This document shows positions 8,041-16,238 of a stretch of 64,000 nucleotides of DNA, piece by piece. Positions within the stretch are counted from its first letter, which is position 1, and the number at the start of each line of letters is the position of its first letter. This stretch comes from Streptomyces sp. Tue6028 (GTDB lineage Bacteria > Actinomycetota > Actinomycetes > Streptomycetales > Streptomycetaceae). Below the pieces are notes generated by a model. The model made no database searches and was not told the DNA's origin. It saw nothing but the letters and a program-made list of their open reading frames with translations. A program made the translations under genes and the position numbers. Location: contig NZ_MLCE01000023.1 of assembly GCF_002300165.1 (NCBI RefSeq), positions 62,001-126,000 on the forward strand. The letters run 5' to 3'.

Positions 8041-8056
8041 ACAGTTCCGCCAGGCT

Positions 8057-8091
8057 CGGCAGGGGCCCGTCCATGCGGGCGGCCCCTGCCG
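8057..8091 (+). terminator. Inverted repeat at the S10/spc operon junction
   Basis: CGGCAGGGGCC (8057-8067) pairs with GGCCCCTGCCG (8081-8091), an 11-bp perfect stem around 13 bases. No T run follows, so it may act as an attenuator or processing hairpin rather than a full terminator. It lies 29 bases before rplN. Confidence 0.45.
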
Positions 8092-8119
8092 GGAACCGGC
8101 AGACAATCAGGAGATAGAC

Positions 8120-8488
8120 GTGATCCAGCAGGAGTCGCGACTGCGTGTCGCCGACAACACTGGTGCGAAGGAGATCCTTTGCATCCGTGTGCTCGGTGGC
8201 TCCGGTCGCCGCTACGCGGGCATCGGTGACGTCATCGTCGCCACCGTCAAGGACGCGATCCCCGGTGGCAACGTGAAGAAGGGTGACGTCGTCAAGGCGG
8301 TCATCGTTCGCACCGTCAAGGAGCGCCGCCGTCCGGACGGCTCGTACATCCGCTTCGACGAGAACGCCGCCGTCATTCTGAAGAACGACGGCGACCCTCG
8401 CGGCACCCGTATCTTCGGCCCCGTCGGCCGTGAGCTGCGCGAGAAGAAGTTCATGAAGATCATCTCGCTCGCGCCGGAGGTGCTGTAA
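8120..8488 (+). CDS. rplN: 50S ribosomal protein L14
   Basis: 122 residues with a GTG start, beginning MIQQESRLRVADNTGAKEIL, the invariant L14 N terminus. L14 forms intersubunit bridges with 16S rRNA and is the binding site of the silencing factor RsfS. The AGGAGATAG ribosome-binding site lies just upstream. First gene of the spc-type operon, two bases before rplX. Length is exactly that of the family. Confidence 0.98.
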   Translation: MIQQESRLRVADNTGAKEILCIRVLGGSGRRYAGIGDVIVATVKDAIPGGNVKKGDVVKAVIVRTVKERRRPDGSYIRFDENAAVILKNDGDPRGTRIFGPVGRELREKKFMKIISLAPEVL

Positions 8489-8490
8489 GC

Positions 8491-8814
8491 ATGAAGATCA
8501 AGAAGGGCGACCTGGTCCAGGTCATCACCGGCAAGGACAAGGGCAAGCAGGGCAAGGTCATTGCCGCTTACCCGCGCGACGAGCGCGTCCTGGTCGAGGG
8601 TGTCAACCGGGTCAAGAAGCACACCAAGGCCGGCCCTACCGCTCGCGGTTCGCAGGCCGGCGGCATCGTGACCACCGAGGCCCCGATTCACGTGAGCAAC
8701 GTTCAGCTCGTCGTGGAGAAGGACGGCAACAAGGTCGTCACGCGTGTCGGTTACCGCTTCGACGACGAGGGCAACAAGATCCGCGTTGCCAAGCGGACGG
8801 GTGAGGACATCTGA
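8491..8814 (+). CDS. rplX: 50S ribosomal protein L24
   Basis: 107 residues starting MKIKKGDLVQVITGKDKGKQ, with the KOW motif in this first stretch. L24 initiates 50S assembly by binding the 5' domain of 23S rRNA. The second half (EAPIHVSNVQLV and VGYRFDDEGNKIRVAKRTGE) is the standard family ending. The stop overlaps the rplE ATG by one base (TGATGG). Confidence 0.98.
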   Translation: MKIKKGDLVQVITGKDKGKQGKVIAAYPRDERVLVEGVNRVKKHTKAGPTARGSQAGGIVTTEAPIHVSNVQLVVEKDGNKVVTRVGYRFDDEGNKIRVAKRTGEDI

Positions 8815-9371
8815 TGGCTACCACCACCACTCCGCGTCTCAAGACGAAGTACCGCGAGGAGATCGCGGGCAAGCTGCGTGAGGAGTTCTCGTACGAGAAC
8901 GTCATGCAGGTTCCCGGCCTCGTCAAGATCGTGGTCAACATGGGTGTGGGCGACGCCGCCCGCGACTCCAAGCTGATCGAGGGCGCCATCCGCGACCTCA
9001 CCACGATCACCGGTCAGAAGCCGGCCGTCACCAAGGCCCGCAAGTCCATCGCGCAGTTCAAGCTGCGTGAGGGTCAGCCGATCGGTGCCCACGTCACGCT
9101 CCGTGGCGACCGCATGTGGGAGTTCCTGGACCGTACCCTGTCGCTCGCGCTGCCGCGCATCCGCGACTTCCGCGGCCTGTCCCCCAAGCAGTTCGACGGC
9201 CGTGGCAACTACACCTTCGGTCTCACGGAGCAGGTCATGTTCCACGAGATCGACCAGGACAAGATCGACCGTACCCGGGGCATGGACATCACCGTGGTGA
9301 CCACGGCGGCCAACGACGCTGAGGGCCGTGCCCTTCTCCGTCACCTCGGCTTCCCCTTCAAGGAGGCGTAA
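8814..9371 (+). CDS. rplE: 50S ribosomal protein L5
   Basis: 185 residues with the L5 signatures VMQVPGLVKIVVNMGVGDA, KARKSIAQFKLREGQPIG and RDFRGLSPKQFDGRGNYTFG. L5 anchors 5S rRNA in the central protuberance with L18 (10739) and contacts P-site tRNA. Coupled to rplX and five bases before the S14 gene. Standard length. Confidence 0.98.
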   Translation: MATTTTPRLKTKYREEIAGKLREEFSYENVMQVPGLVKIVVNMGVGDAARDSKLIEGAIRDLTTITGQKPAVTKARKSIAQFKLREGQPIGAHVTLRGDRMWEFLDRTLSLALPRIRDFRGLSPKQFDGRGNYTFGLTEQVMFHEIDQDKIDRTRGMDITVVTTAANDAEGRALLRHLGFPFKEA

Positions 9372-9376
9372 GCGAG

Positions 9377-9562
9377 ATGGCGAAGAAGGCTCTGATTGCC
9401 AAGGCTGCTCGTAAGCCCAAGTTCGGTGTGCGCGGCTACACCCGCTGCCAGCGCTGCGGCCGCCCGCACTCCGTGTACCGCAAGTTCGGCCTGTGCCGCG
9501 TGTGCCTTCGTGAGATGGCTCACCGTGGCGAGCTGCCGGGCGTGACCAAGAGCTCCTGGTAA
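9377..9562 (+). CDS. rpsZ: 30S ribosomal protein S14, zinc-binding type (S14Z)
   Basis: 61 residues starting MAKKALIAKAARKPKFGVRG. The pair CQRC and CRVC (CxxC-N12-CxxC) marks the short zinc-binding form of S14, as opposed to the ~100-residue zinc-free form induced on zinc starvation in many actinobacteria. It assembles late in the 30S head. It is followed by a 210-base gap before rpsH, unusually long within this operon. Confidence 0.97.
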   Translation: MAKKALIAKAARKPKFGVRGYTRCQRCGRPHSVYRKFGLCRVCLREMAHRGELPGVTKSSW

Positions 9563-9772
9563 TCCCCTAATTCGGGATTCCAGAGGCTCTCGGTAAGCAA
9601 AGGGCACTGTCGGGGGCCCACCCCTCCATGGCTTAGGCTAGGAGGGTTGGGCGCCCGACGCCCGTACGACTTACTACGCCGTAGGTCCCCGCGCCGCACC
9701 CGTCCCGCCCATGAGTGGGGAGAGGGATGGCGCATACAGGAAACCCCGGCGAGAGAGGCCGAAGGCCAATTC
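9563..9772 (+). promoter_or_regulatory. Intergenic spacer between S14 and S8 genes
   Basis: 210 bases with no convincing gene. A small inverted repeat AATCCC-N7-GGGATT follows the S14 stop (9562-9580). The in-frame extension of rpsH upstream to 9647 lacks S8 similarity, so I treat the spacer as non-coding; an internal promoter could lie here but I see no clear -35/-10 pair. Confidence 0.35.
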
Positions 9773-10171
9773 ATGACCATGACTGATCCGATCGCAGACA
9801 TGCTTACGCGTCTGCGTAACGCGAACTCGGCATACCACGACTCCGTGTCGATGCCGCACAGCAAGATCAAGTCGCACATCGCGGAGATCCTCCAGCAGGA
9901 GGGCTTCATCACGGGCTGGAAGGTCGAGGACGCCGAGGTCGGCAAGAACCTCGTCCTCGAGCTGAAGTTCGGCCCGAACCGTGAGCGCTCCATCGCGGGC
10001 ATCAAGCGGATCTCCAAGCCCGGTCTCCGGGTTTACGCGAAGTCCACCAACCTGCCGAAGGTGCTCGGCGGCCTCGGCGTGGCGATCATCTCCACGTCTC
10101 ACGGGCTCCTCACCGACAAGCAGGCCGGCAAGAAGGGCGTAGGCGGAGAAGTTCTCGCCTACGTCTGGTAG
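9773..10171 (+). CDS. rpsH: 30S ribosomal protein S8
   Basis: 132 residues starting MTMTDPIADMLTRLRNANSA. S8 is a primary 16S rRNA-binding protein of the central domain; the C-terminal signature STSHGLLTDKQAGKKGVGGE is intact. ATG 9773 gives the length seen in other Streptomyces; a longer in-frame reading from 9647 would add 42 unrelated residues and is rejected. In E. coli S8 represses the spc operon; no such site can be claimed here. Confidence 0.97.
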   Translation: MTMTDPIADMLTRLRNANSAYHDSVSMPHSKIKSHIAEILQQEGFITGWKVEDAEVGKNLVLELKFGPNRERSIAGIKRISKPGLRVYAKSTNLPKVLGGLGVAIISTSHGLLTDKQAGKKGVGGEVLAYVW

Positions 10172-10195
10172 CGGAAGGGAACGGAGGAAACAGCT

Positions 10196-10735
10196 ATGTC
10201 GCGTATTGGCAAGCTCCCCATCACGGTTCCCGCCGGCGTGGACGTCACCATCGACGGCCGTACGGTCCAGGTGAAGGGCCCCAAGGGCAACCTCACCCAC
10301 ACCGTCGCGTCGCCGATCGAGATCGCTAAGGGTGAGGACGGCGTCCTGAACGTCACCCGCCCGAACGACGAGCGTCAGAACAAGGCCCTCCACGGCCTGT
10401 CCCGCACGCTGGTGGCGAACATGATCACCGGCGTGACCCAGGGTTACGTGAAGAAGCTCGAGATCAGCGGTGTCGGTTACCGCGTTGTCGCCAAGGGCTC
10501 CAACCTGGAGTTCTCGCTCGGCTACAGCCACCCGATCACCGTCGAGGCCCCCGAGGGCATCACCTTCAAGGTGGAGGCCCCCACCCGTTTCTCGGTCGAG
10601 GGCATCGACAAGCAGAAGGTCGGCGAGGTTGCGGCCAACATCCGCAAGCTGCGCAAGCCCGACCCGTACAAGGCCAAGGGCGTCAAGTACGAAGGCGAAG
10701 TCATCCGCCGCAAGGTCGGAAAGGCGGGTAAGTAA
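10196..10735 (+). CDS. rplF: 50S ribosomal protein L6
   Basis: 179 residues starting MSRIGKLPITVPAGVDVTID. L6 has two homologous domains and sits near the factor-binding (sarcin-ricin) region. The signature KPDPYKAKGVKYEGEVIRRK lies near the C terminus. A GGAGGAAA ribosome-binding site precedes the start; rplR follows three bases after the stop. Confidence 0.98.
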   Translation: MSRIGKLPITVPAGVDVTIDGRTVQVKGPKGNLTHTVASPIEIAKGEDGVLNVTRPNDERQNKALHGLSRTLVANMITGVTQGYVKKLEISGVGYRVVAKGSNLEFSLGYSHPITVEAPEGITFKVEAPTRFSVEGIDKQKVGEVAANIRKLRKPDPYKAKGVKYEGEVIRRKVGKAGK

Positions 10736-10738
10736 GCC

Positions 10739-11122
10739 ATGGCATACGGTGTCAAGATTGCTAAGGGCGACGCTTACAAGCGTGCTGCCATCAAGCGTCG
10801 TCACATCCGGATCCGTAAGCACATCTCGGGTACGGCTGAGCGTCCGCGCCTGGTCGTGACGCGCTCCAACCGTCACATCGTGGCCCAGGTCATCGACGAC
10901 GTGCAGGGTCACACCCTCGCGTCGGCGTCGACCCTGGACACCACGATCCGCGGTGGCGAGGGCGACAAGTCCGCGCAGGCCAAGTCGGTCGGCGCCCTGG
11001 TCGCCGAGCGCGCCAAGGCCGCCGGTGTCGAGACTGTCGTATTCGACCGTGGTGGAAACCAGTACGCCGGGCGCATCGCCGCCCTGGCGGACGCCGCCCG
11101 CGAAGCCGGACTCAAGTTCTGA
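10739..11122 (+). CDS. rplR: 50S ribosomal protein L18
   Basis: 127 residues starting MAYGVKIAKGDAYKRAAIKR. L18 binds 5S rRNA with L5. The core RPRLVVTRSNRHIVAQVIDD and the ending DRGGNQYAGRIAALADAAREA match the family. The N-terminal ~15 residues are a basic extension usual in Streptomyces. It lies between rplF and rpsE in the conserved order. Confidence 0.98.
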   Translation: MAYGVKIAKGDAYKRAAIKRRHIRIRKHISGTAERPRLVVTRSNRHIVAQVIDDVQGHTLASASTLDTTIRGGEGDKSAQAKSVGALVAERAKAAGVETVVFDRGGNQYAGRIAALADAAREAGLKF

Positions 11123-11163
11123 GTCGGTTCCGTAGCTAGCGGAAACAGAGAGAGGTAATTCCA

Positions 11164-11769
11164 ATGGCTGGACCCCAGCGCCGCGGTGGCGGTGCCGGTG
11201 GCGGCGAGCGGCGGGACCGGAAGGGCCGTGACGGCGGCGCAGCTGCTGCCGAGAAGACCGCGTACGTTGAGCGCGTTGTCGCGATCAACCGCGTCGCCAA
11301 GGTTGTGAAGGGTGGTCGTCGCTTCAGCTTCACCGCGCTGGTCGTGGTGGGCGACGGTGACGGCACCGTGGGTGTCGGTTACGGCAAGGCCAAGGAGGTG
11401 CCGGCCGCCATCGCCAAGGGTGTTGAGGAGGCCAAGAAGCACTTCTTCAAGGTCCCCCGTATCCAGGGCACCATCCCGCACCCGATCACGGGTGAGAAGG
11501 CGGCGGGCGTCGTCCTGCTCAAGCCTGCTTCCCCCGGTACCGGCGTTATCGCCGGTGGCCCGGTGCGTGCAGTGCTCGAGTGCGCCGGCGTTCACGACAT
11601 CCTGTCGAAGTCGCTCGGTTCTTCCAACGCGATCAACATCGTGCACGCGACCGTGGAGGCCCTCAAGGGCCTGCAGCGTCCCGAGGAGATCGCGGCTCGC
11701 CGTGGTCTGCCCCTCGAGGACGTCGCCCCCGCGGCTCTTCTCCGTGCGCGTGCCGGGGCTGGTGCGTAA
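11164..11769 (+). CDS. rpsE: 30S ribosomal protein S5
   Basis: 201 residues. The S5 core starts near residue 35 (AYVERVVAINRVAKVVKGGR) and includes the S5 double-stranded RNA-binding motif ahead of VGVGYGKAKEVPAAI. S5 controls decoding fidelity and mRNA entry. The first ~30 residues are Gly/Arg-rich (RRGGGAGGGERRDRKG) and specific to actinobacteria. The stop overlaps the rpmD ATG (TAATGG). Confidence 0.98.
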   Translation: MAGPQRRGGGAGGGERRDRKGRDGGAAAAEKTAYVERVVAINRVAKVVKGGRRFSFTALVVVGDGDGTVGVGYGKAKEVPAAIAKGVEEAKKHFFKVPRIQGTIPHPITGEKAAGVVLLKPASPGTGVIAGGPVRAVLECAGVHDILSKSLGSSNAINIVHATVEALKGLQRPEEIAARRGLPLEDVAPAALLRARAGAGA

Positions 11770-11951
11770 TGGCGCAGCTCAAGATCACGCAGGTGAAGTC
11801 GTACATCGGCAGCAAGCAGAACCACCGTGACACCCTGCGCTCCCTTGGTCTCAAGGGCATCAACACGCAGGTCGTCAAGGAGGACCGCCCCGAGTTCCGC
11901 GGCATGGTGCACACCGTCCGCCACCTCGTGACGGTCGAGGAGGTCGACTGA
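11769..11951 (+). CDS. rpmD: 50S ribosomal protein L30
   Basis: 60 residues starting MAQLKITQVKSYIGSKQNHR, with TLRSLGLKGINTQVVKED, the L30 core. L30 is a small surface protein of the large subunit, absent in some bacteria but present here in the standard place. Coupled to rpsE by a one-base overlap and two bases before rplO. Confidence 0.97.
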   Translation: MAQLKITQVKSYIGSKQNHRDTLRSLGLKGINTQVVKEDRPEFRGMVHTVRHLVTVEEVD

Positions 11952-11953
11952 TC

Positions 11954-12409
11954 ATGGCGGAGAACAACCCGCTCAAGATCCACAACCTCCGTCCCGCCCC
12001 CGGCGCCAAGACCGCCAAGACCCGTGTGGGTCGTGGTGAGGCGTCGAAGGGTAAGACGGCCGGTCGTGGTACCAAGGGCACGAAGGCCCGCTACCAGGTT
12101 CCGGAGCGCTTCGAGGGTGGCCAGATGCCCCTCCACATGCGTCTCCCGAAGCTGAAGGGCTTCAAGAACCCGTTCAGGACCGAGTTCCAGGTCGTGAACC
12201 TCGACAAGCTGGCCGCGCTGTACCCGGAGGGTGGCGAGGTCACCGTCGAGGGTCTCGTCGCCAAGGGTGCCGTTCGCAAGAACAGCCTCGTCAAGGTCCT
12301 CGGCCAGGGCGAGATCTCCGTGGCGCTGCAGGTGACGGTCGACGCCGTCTCCGGCTCCGCCAAGGAGAAGATCACCGCCGCCGGCGGTACCGTCACCGAG
12401 CTCGTCTGA
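11954..12409 (+). CDS. rplO: 50S ribosomal protein L15
   Basis: 151 residues with the N-terminal rRNA-binding stretch LRPAPGAKTAKTRVGRGEAS and the folded C-terminal domain ending KEKITAAGGTVTELV. L15 is a late-assembly protein that threads into 23S rRNA. Last ribosomal gene before secY; a strong hairpin follows at 12445-12478. Confidence 0.98.
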   Translation: MAENNPLKIHNLRPAPGAKTAKTRVGRGEASKGKTAGRGTKGTKARYQVPERFEGGQMPLHMRLPKLKGFKNPFRTEFQVVNLDKLAALYPEGGEVTVEGLVAKGAVRKNSLVKVLGQGEISVALQVTVDAVSGSAKEKITAAGGTVTELV

Positions 12410-12444
12410 ATCCATCAGGCGTCTCGATGACTTGAGCGATCCCG

Positions 12445-12478
12445 ACCGGGGATGCCCCACAAATGGGGCATCCCCGGT
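12445..12478 (+). terminator. Strong hairpin after rplO
   Basis: ACCGGGGATGCCCC (12445-12458) pairs perfectly with GGGGCATCCCCGGT (12465-12478), a 14-bp stem with a six-base loop ACAAAT. The following TGGTCGTTCC is only mildly T-rich, as is usual for Streptomyces terminators. It separates the spc ribosomal genes from secY-adk-map, suggesting secY has its own promoter in the remaining ~175 bases, or that readthrough is partial. Confidence 0.75.
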
Positions 12479-12654
12479 TGGTCGTTCCAAGGGGGGCAGT
12501 GTCGCCGGTAAGGTGGCCTGCACTGTTGATTTTCGTCCGGCGTGGCCCTTGGGGAACTCCGGACGGTCTTTGACTGTTGGTTAGCTGTCAGTAATCCGTC
12601 GAACCTCAAGACCGTCACCTCTGACGCAGTAGCGCGGGGGTCGCAGGAGGCACC

Positions 12655-13968
12655 GTGCTCACCGCGTTCGCCCGGGCGTTCAGGACGCCCGACCTGCGCA
12701 AGAAGCTGCTCTTCACGCTCGGCATCATCGTGGTCTACCGCGTCGGTACCCACATCCCGATCCCGGGCGTCGACTACAAGAACGTCCAGACCTGTATCGA
12801 CGTGGCCAAGGGCAACCAGGGTCTGTTCGGCCTGGTCAACATGTTCAGTGGTGGCGCGCTGCTGCAGATCACGATCTTCGCGCTCGGCATCATGCCGTAC
12901 ATCACGGCGAGCATCATTCTGCAGCTGCTGACGGTGGTGATCCCGCGCCTCGAAGCCCTCAAGAAGGAGGGCCAGGCCGGCACCGCGAAGATCACGCAGT
13001 ACACCCGTTACCTGACGGTGGCCCTCGCCATCCTCCAGGGCACCGGCCTGGTCGCGACCGCGCGCAGCGGCGCCCTGTTCAGTGGCTGCCCGGTGGCCAA
13101 CCAGATCGTGCCGGACCAGTCGATCTTCACGACCATCACCATGGTCGTCACCATGACCGCCGGTACGGCCGTCGTCATGTGGCTCGGTGAGCTCGTCACC
13201 GACCGCGGTATCGGCAACGGCATGTCGATCCTGATGTTCATCTCGATCGCCGCGACGTTCCCGTCCGCGCTGTGGGCCATCAAGGAGCAGGGCTCGCTGG
13301 CCGACGGCTGGATCGAGTTCGGCACCGTGATCCTCGTCGGTCTCGTCATGGTCGGCCTGGTCGTCTTCGTCGAGCAGGCTCAGCGCCGCATTCCGGTCCA
13401 GTACGCGAAGCGCATGATCGGCCGCCGTTCCTACGGTGGTACGTCCACCTACATCCCGTTGAAGGTGAATCAGGCGGGTGTGATTCCTGTCATCTTCGCC
13501 TCGTCGCTGCTCTATATTCCGGCACTGGTCGCGCAGTTCTCGAAGGGCGATTCCGGCTGGAAGACCTGGGTTACCCAGAATCTGACCAAGGGCGACCATC
13601 CGATTTACATCAGTATGTACTTCCTTCTGATCGTTTTCTTCGCGTTCTTCTACGTGGCGATCTCGTTCAACCCCGAGGAAGTCGCGGACAACATGAAGAA
13701 GTATGGTGGCTTCATCCCGGGTATCCGGGCTGGCCGACCGACCGCTGAGTACCTCAGCTACGTGCTCAACCGGATCACCTGGCCGGGTTCGCTGTATCTG
13801 GGTCTGATCGCTCTCGTACCGACGATGGCGTTGGTTGGCTTCGGGGCAAGCCAGAACTTCCCGTTCGGTGGCACCAGCATCCTGATCATCGTGGGTGTCG
13901 GTCTCGAGACGGTGAAGCAGATCGAGAGCCAGCTTCAGCAGCGCAATTACGAAGGGTTCCTCCGCTGA
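12655..13968 (+). CDS. secY: Preprotein translocase subunit SecY
   Basis: 437 residues, GTG start preceded by AGGAGG. SecY is the channel of the Sec translocon in the cytoplasmic membrane, working with SecE, SecG and SecA. Ten hydrophobic spans are visible, with the cytoplasmic loop motif RRIPVQYAKRMIGRRSYGG and ending KQIESQLQQRNYEGFL, both characteristic of SecY. The stop overlaps the adk ATG by one base (TGATG), keeping the secY-adk coupling seen in many bacteria. Confidence 0.98.
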   Translation: MLTAFARAFRTPDLRKKLLFTLGIIVVYRVGTHIPIPGVDYKNVQTCIDVAKGNQGLFGLVNMFSGGALLQITIFALGIMPYITASIILQLLTVVIPRLEALKKEGQAGTAKITQYTRYLTVALAILQGTGLVATARSGALFSGCPVANQIVPDQSIFTTITMVVTMTAGTAVVMWLGELVTDRGIGNGMSILMFISIAATFPSALWAIKEQGSLADGWIEFGTVILVGLVMVGLVVFVEQAQRRIPVQYAKRMIGRRSYGGTSTYIPLKVNQAGVIPVIFASSLLYIPALVAQFSKGDSGWKTWVTQNLTKGDHPIYISMYFLLIVFFAFFYVAISFNPEEVADNMKKYGGFIPGIRAGRPTAEYLSYVLNRITWPGSLYLGLIALVPTMALVGFGASQNFPFGGTSILIIVGVGLETVKQIESQLQQRNYEGFLR

Positions 13969-14624
13969 TGCGAATCGTCCTCGTCGGGCCGCCCGGTGCC
14001 GGCAAGGGAACGCAGGCTGCGTTCCTCGCCAAGAACCTGTCGATCCCGCACATCTCCACGGGCGACCTGTTCCGCGCCAACATCAGCAGGCAGACGGAAC
14101 TGGGCAAACTGGCGAAGTCCTACATGGACAAGGGCGAGCTGGTACCCGACGAGGTCACCATCGCGATGGCCAAGGACCGCATGGAGCAGCCCGACGCGGA
14201 GAACGGCTTCCTCCTGGACGGCTTCCCGCGCAACGTCTCGCAGGCCGAGGCGCTGGACGAGATGCTGCAGTCCGAGGGCATGAAGCTGGACGCGGTTCTG
14301 GACCTGGAGGTCCCCGAGGACGAGGTGGTCAAGCGCATCGCCGGCCGCCGCATCTGCCGCAACGACTCGGCGCACGTCTTCCACGTCACGTACAAGCAGC
14401 CGAAGAAGGAAGGCGTCTGCGACGTCTGCGGCGGCGAGCTGTACCAGCGGGACGACGACTCCGAGGAGACCGTCCGCAAGCGCCTCGAGGTCTACCACAC
14501 GCAGACCGAGCCGATCATCGACTACTACAAGGCCCAGGGCCTGGTCGTCACGATCTCCGCGCTCGGCAAGGTGGAGGAGGTCACGGGTCGCGCGATGGAG
14601 GCCCTGGCCCGCGAGGCCGCGTAG
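13968..14624 (+). CDS. adk: Adenylate kinase
   Basis: 218 residues. It catalyses ATP + AMP = 2 ADP. The Walker A loop GPPGAGKGTQ is at residues 7-16, the AMP-binding LLDGFPRN block is intact and the lid is the long form with four ligands (CRNDSAHVFH ... CDVC), here C, H/D and CxxC, suggesting a structural zinc site. Coupled to secY by overlap. A long hairpin follows its stop at 14663-14697. Confidence 0.98.
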   Translation: MRIVLVGPPGAGKGTQAAFLAKNLSIPHISTGDLFRANISRQTELGKLAKSYMDKGELVPDEVTIAMAKDRMEQPDAENGFLLDGFPRNVSQAEALDEMLQSEGMKLDAVLDLEVPEDEVVKRIAGRRICRNDSAHVFHVTYKQPKKEGVCDVCGGELYQRDDDSEETVRKRLEVYHTQTEPIIDYYKAQGLVVTISALGKVEEVTGRAMEALAREAA

Positions 14625-14662
14625 TCCCGCGGGACGCGGGAACGCACAGCCGGCACGTCACT

Positions 14663-14697
14663 TCGGCCGCGGCATCCTGAGAGGGTGTCGCGGCCGA
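14663..14697 (+). terminator. Long imperfect hairpin between adk and map
   Basis: TCGGCCGCG (14663-14671) pairs with CGCGGCCGA (14689-14697); the stem continues inward with GCATCC against GGGTGT (two wobble pairs) to a five-base loop TGAGA, about 15 pairs in all. A 12-bp palindrome GTCCCGCGGGAC directly overlaps the end of adk (14624-14635). No T run follows, so this may be a terminator or an attenuator ahead of map. Confidence 0.5.
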
Positions 14698-14710
14698 GGT
14701 GTGGGAGCTG

Positions 14711-14804
14711 TCCCCGCGTCGACGGGAGTCCCGCGTCGGGGGAACGCCCCCGAGCCCGCAGGCGGCGGAATCCCGCGTCGGCGGAGACACTCCCGCGCCG
14801 GCGG
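14711..14804. repeat. Short degenerate repeats upstream of map
   Basis: Four copies of a core close to TCCCGCGTCGG occur at about 14711, 14729, 14771 and 14791 with irregular spacing, in DNA that lacks an independent gene. They are upstream of the map start and may be slipped duplications in very GC-rich sequence or binding sites; no known operator matches. Confidence 0.35.
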
Positions 14805-14899
14805 ACGGTCCCGCCCCTCCGGCGCCGGCCGCGCCGCAACCCCCCGTATCGTTGAAGCTGAAGCGTCCGTACTCTCCGGTCAGAAAGGCCGCAGCCGCC

Positions 14900-15736
14900 A
14901 TGGTGCAGATCAAGACCCCCGAGCAGATCGCCAAGATGCGCGAGGCGGGGCTGGTCGTCGCCGCCATTCATGCGGCCACCCGTGAGGCGGCCGTGCCCGG
15001 CGCCACCACCAAGGACCTCGACGAAGTGGCCCGCAAGGTGCTCGCCGAGTACGGGGCGAAGTCGAACTTCCTCGGGTACGGCGGCTTCCCGGCGACGATC
15101 TGCACCTCGGCCAACGAGGTCGTCGTCCACGGCATCCCGGACGAGAAGACCGTCCTGAAGGACGGCGACATCATCTCCATCGACGCCGGCGCGATCGTGG
15201 ACGGCTGGCACGGCGACGCCGCGTTCACGGCGTTCGTCGGCAGCGGTCACGCCCCGGAGCTGGTCGAGCTCTCCCGGGTGACCGAGGAGTCGATGTGGGC
15301 GGGCATCGCGGCGATGAAGCAGGGCAACCGCCTCGTGGACGTCTCCCGCGCCATCGAGACGTACATCCGCCGTCAGCCCAAGCCCGGCGGCGGCCGCTAC
15401 GGGATCATCGAGGACTACGGCGGCCACGGCATCGGCACCGAGATGCACATGGACCCGCACCTGCTGAACTACGTCGAGCGCAGGCGCGGAAAGGGTCCCA
15501 AGCTGATCCCCGGTCTCTGTCTCGCCATCGAGCCGATGGTGTCGCTCGGCACGCCGAAGACCGAGGTCCTCGAGGACGAATGGACCGTCATCACGACGGA
15601 CGGCACCTGGTCCTCGCACTGGGAGCACTCCGTCGCGCTGACGGAGCAGGGTCCGCTGGTCCTCACCGCCCCGGACGGGGGCAAGGCCAAGCTGGCCGAG
15701 TACGGCATCACCGCCGCCCCGGACCCGCTCGCCTGA
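14900..15736 (+). CDS. map: Type I methionine aminopeptidase
   Basis: 278 residues starting MVQIKTPEQIAKMREAGLVV. It removes the initiator methionine from nascent proteins. Metal ligands are visible in order: D in SIDAGAIVDGWHGDAA (two Asp), H in YGGHGIGTEMH, E in CLAIEPM and E/H near WEHSVALTE. I chose ATG 14900 because the family homology starts there; upstream in-frame sequence (from about 14699) is the low-complexity repeat region. Second methionine aminopeptidases are common in Streptomyces but not seen here. Confidence 0.96.
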   Translation: MVQIKTPEQIAKMREAGLVVAAIHAATREAAVPGATTKDLDEVARKVLAEYGAKSNFLGYGGFPATICTSANEVVVHGIPDEKTVLKDGDIISIDAGAIVDGWHGDAAFTAFVGSGHAPELVELSRVTEESMWAGIAAMKQGNRLVDVSRAIETYIRRQPKPGGGRYGIIEDYGGHGIGTEMHMDPHLLNYVERRRGKGPKLIPGLCLAIEPMVSLGTPKTEVLEDEWTVITTDGTWSSHWEHSVALTEQGPLVLTAPDGGKAKLAEYGITAAPDPLA

Positions 15737-15860
15737 TCGGCGCGCGACCTGTTCCGACGGCGCACGGCCCTGCCGGCCGCGCCGTCGCTTTCACCCGCTG
15801 GCTTAAAGATCTCCCCAGCTGGGCATTCTTTCTCGATTCGTCTTTCCGAGACCACTGACG

Positions 15861-15866
15861 TAGACT
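15861..15866 (+). promoter_or_regulatory. Candidate -10 box for infA
   Basis: TAGACT in the context GACGTAGACTGACTCG resembles the -10 boxes common ahead of Streptomyces ribosomal genes. A -35 at 16-18 bases upstream is weak (CGTCTT region), so the call rests on the -10 alone. It lies 82 bases before the infA start. Confidence 0.3.
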
Positions 15867-15947
15867 GACTCGTCGGCTCCCGTGCACCCGCATGCCTGCA
15901 TGCACCCGCGGGGAGCCGATCAAGGTAGTCGATTCGAAGGGCGAAGC

Positions 15948-16169
15948 GTGGCCAAGAAGCAAGGTGCCATCGAGATCGAGGGCACTGTCGTCGAGTCTCT
16001 TCCGAACGCCATGTTCAAGGTCGAGCTCCAGAACGGCCACCAGGTCCTGGCACACATCAGCGGCAAGATGCGTATGCACTACATCCGCATCCTCCCTGAC
16101 GACCGGGTCGTGGTGGAGCTGTCTCCGTACGACCTGACGCGTGGCCGGATCGTCTACCGGTACAAGTAG
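15948..16169 (+). CDS. infA: Translation initiation factor IF-1
   Basis: 73 residues, GTG start, beginning MAKKQGAIEIEGTVVESLPN. IF-1 is an OB-fold protein that occupies the A site of the 30S subunit during initiation. The signature LAHISGKMRMHYIRILPDD and the C-terminal DLTRGRIVYRYK are intact. A GAAGG site lies upstream of the GTG. First gene of the infA-rpmJ-rpsM-rpsK-rpoA-rplQ group. Confidence 0.98.
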   Translation: MAKKQGAIEIEGTVVESLPNAMFKVELQNGHQVLAHISGKMRMHYIRILPDDRVVVELSPYDLTRGRIVYRYK

Positions 16170-16238
16170 ATCTTGCCTTTACTCCGTGTTCCCGTTCCGG
16201 GGCGCGGGGGGTGGCACTGACCCGGAGAACCTCACCCA

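Noticed and set aside
9647..9772. N-terminal extension of S8
   Set aside because: The extra 42 residues do not resemble S8 and the family length is met from ATG 9773.
14699..14899. N-terminal extension of methionine aminopeptidase
   Set aside because: The sequence is repeat-rich and low-complexity; family similarity begins at ATG 14900.
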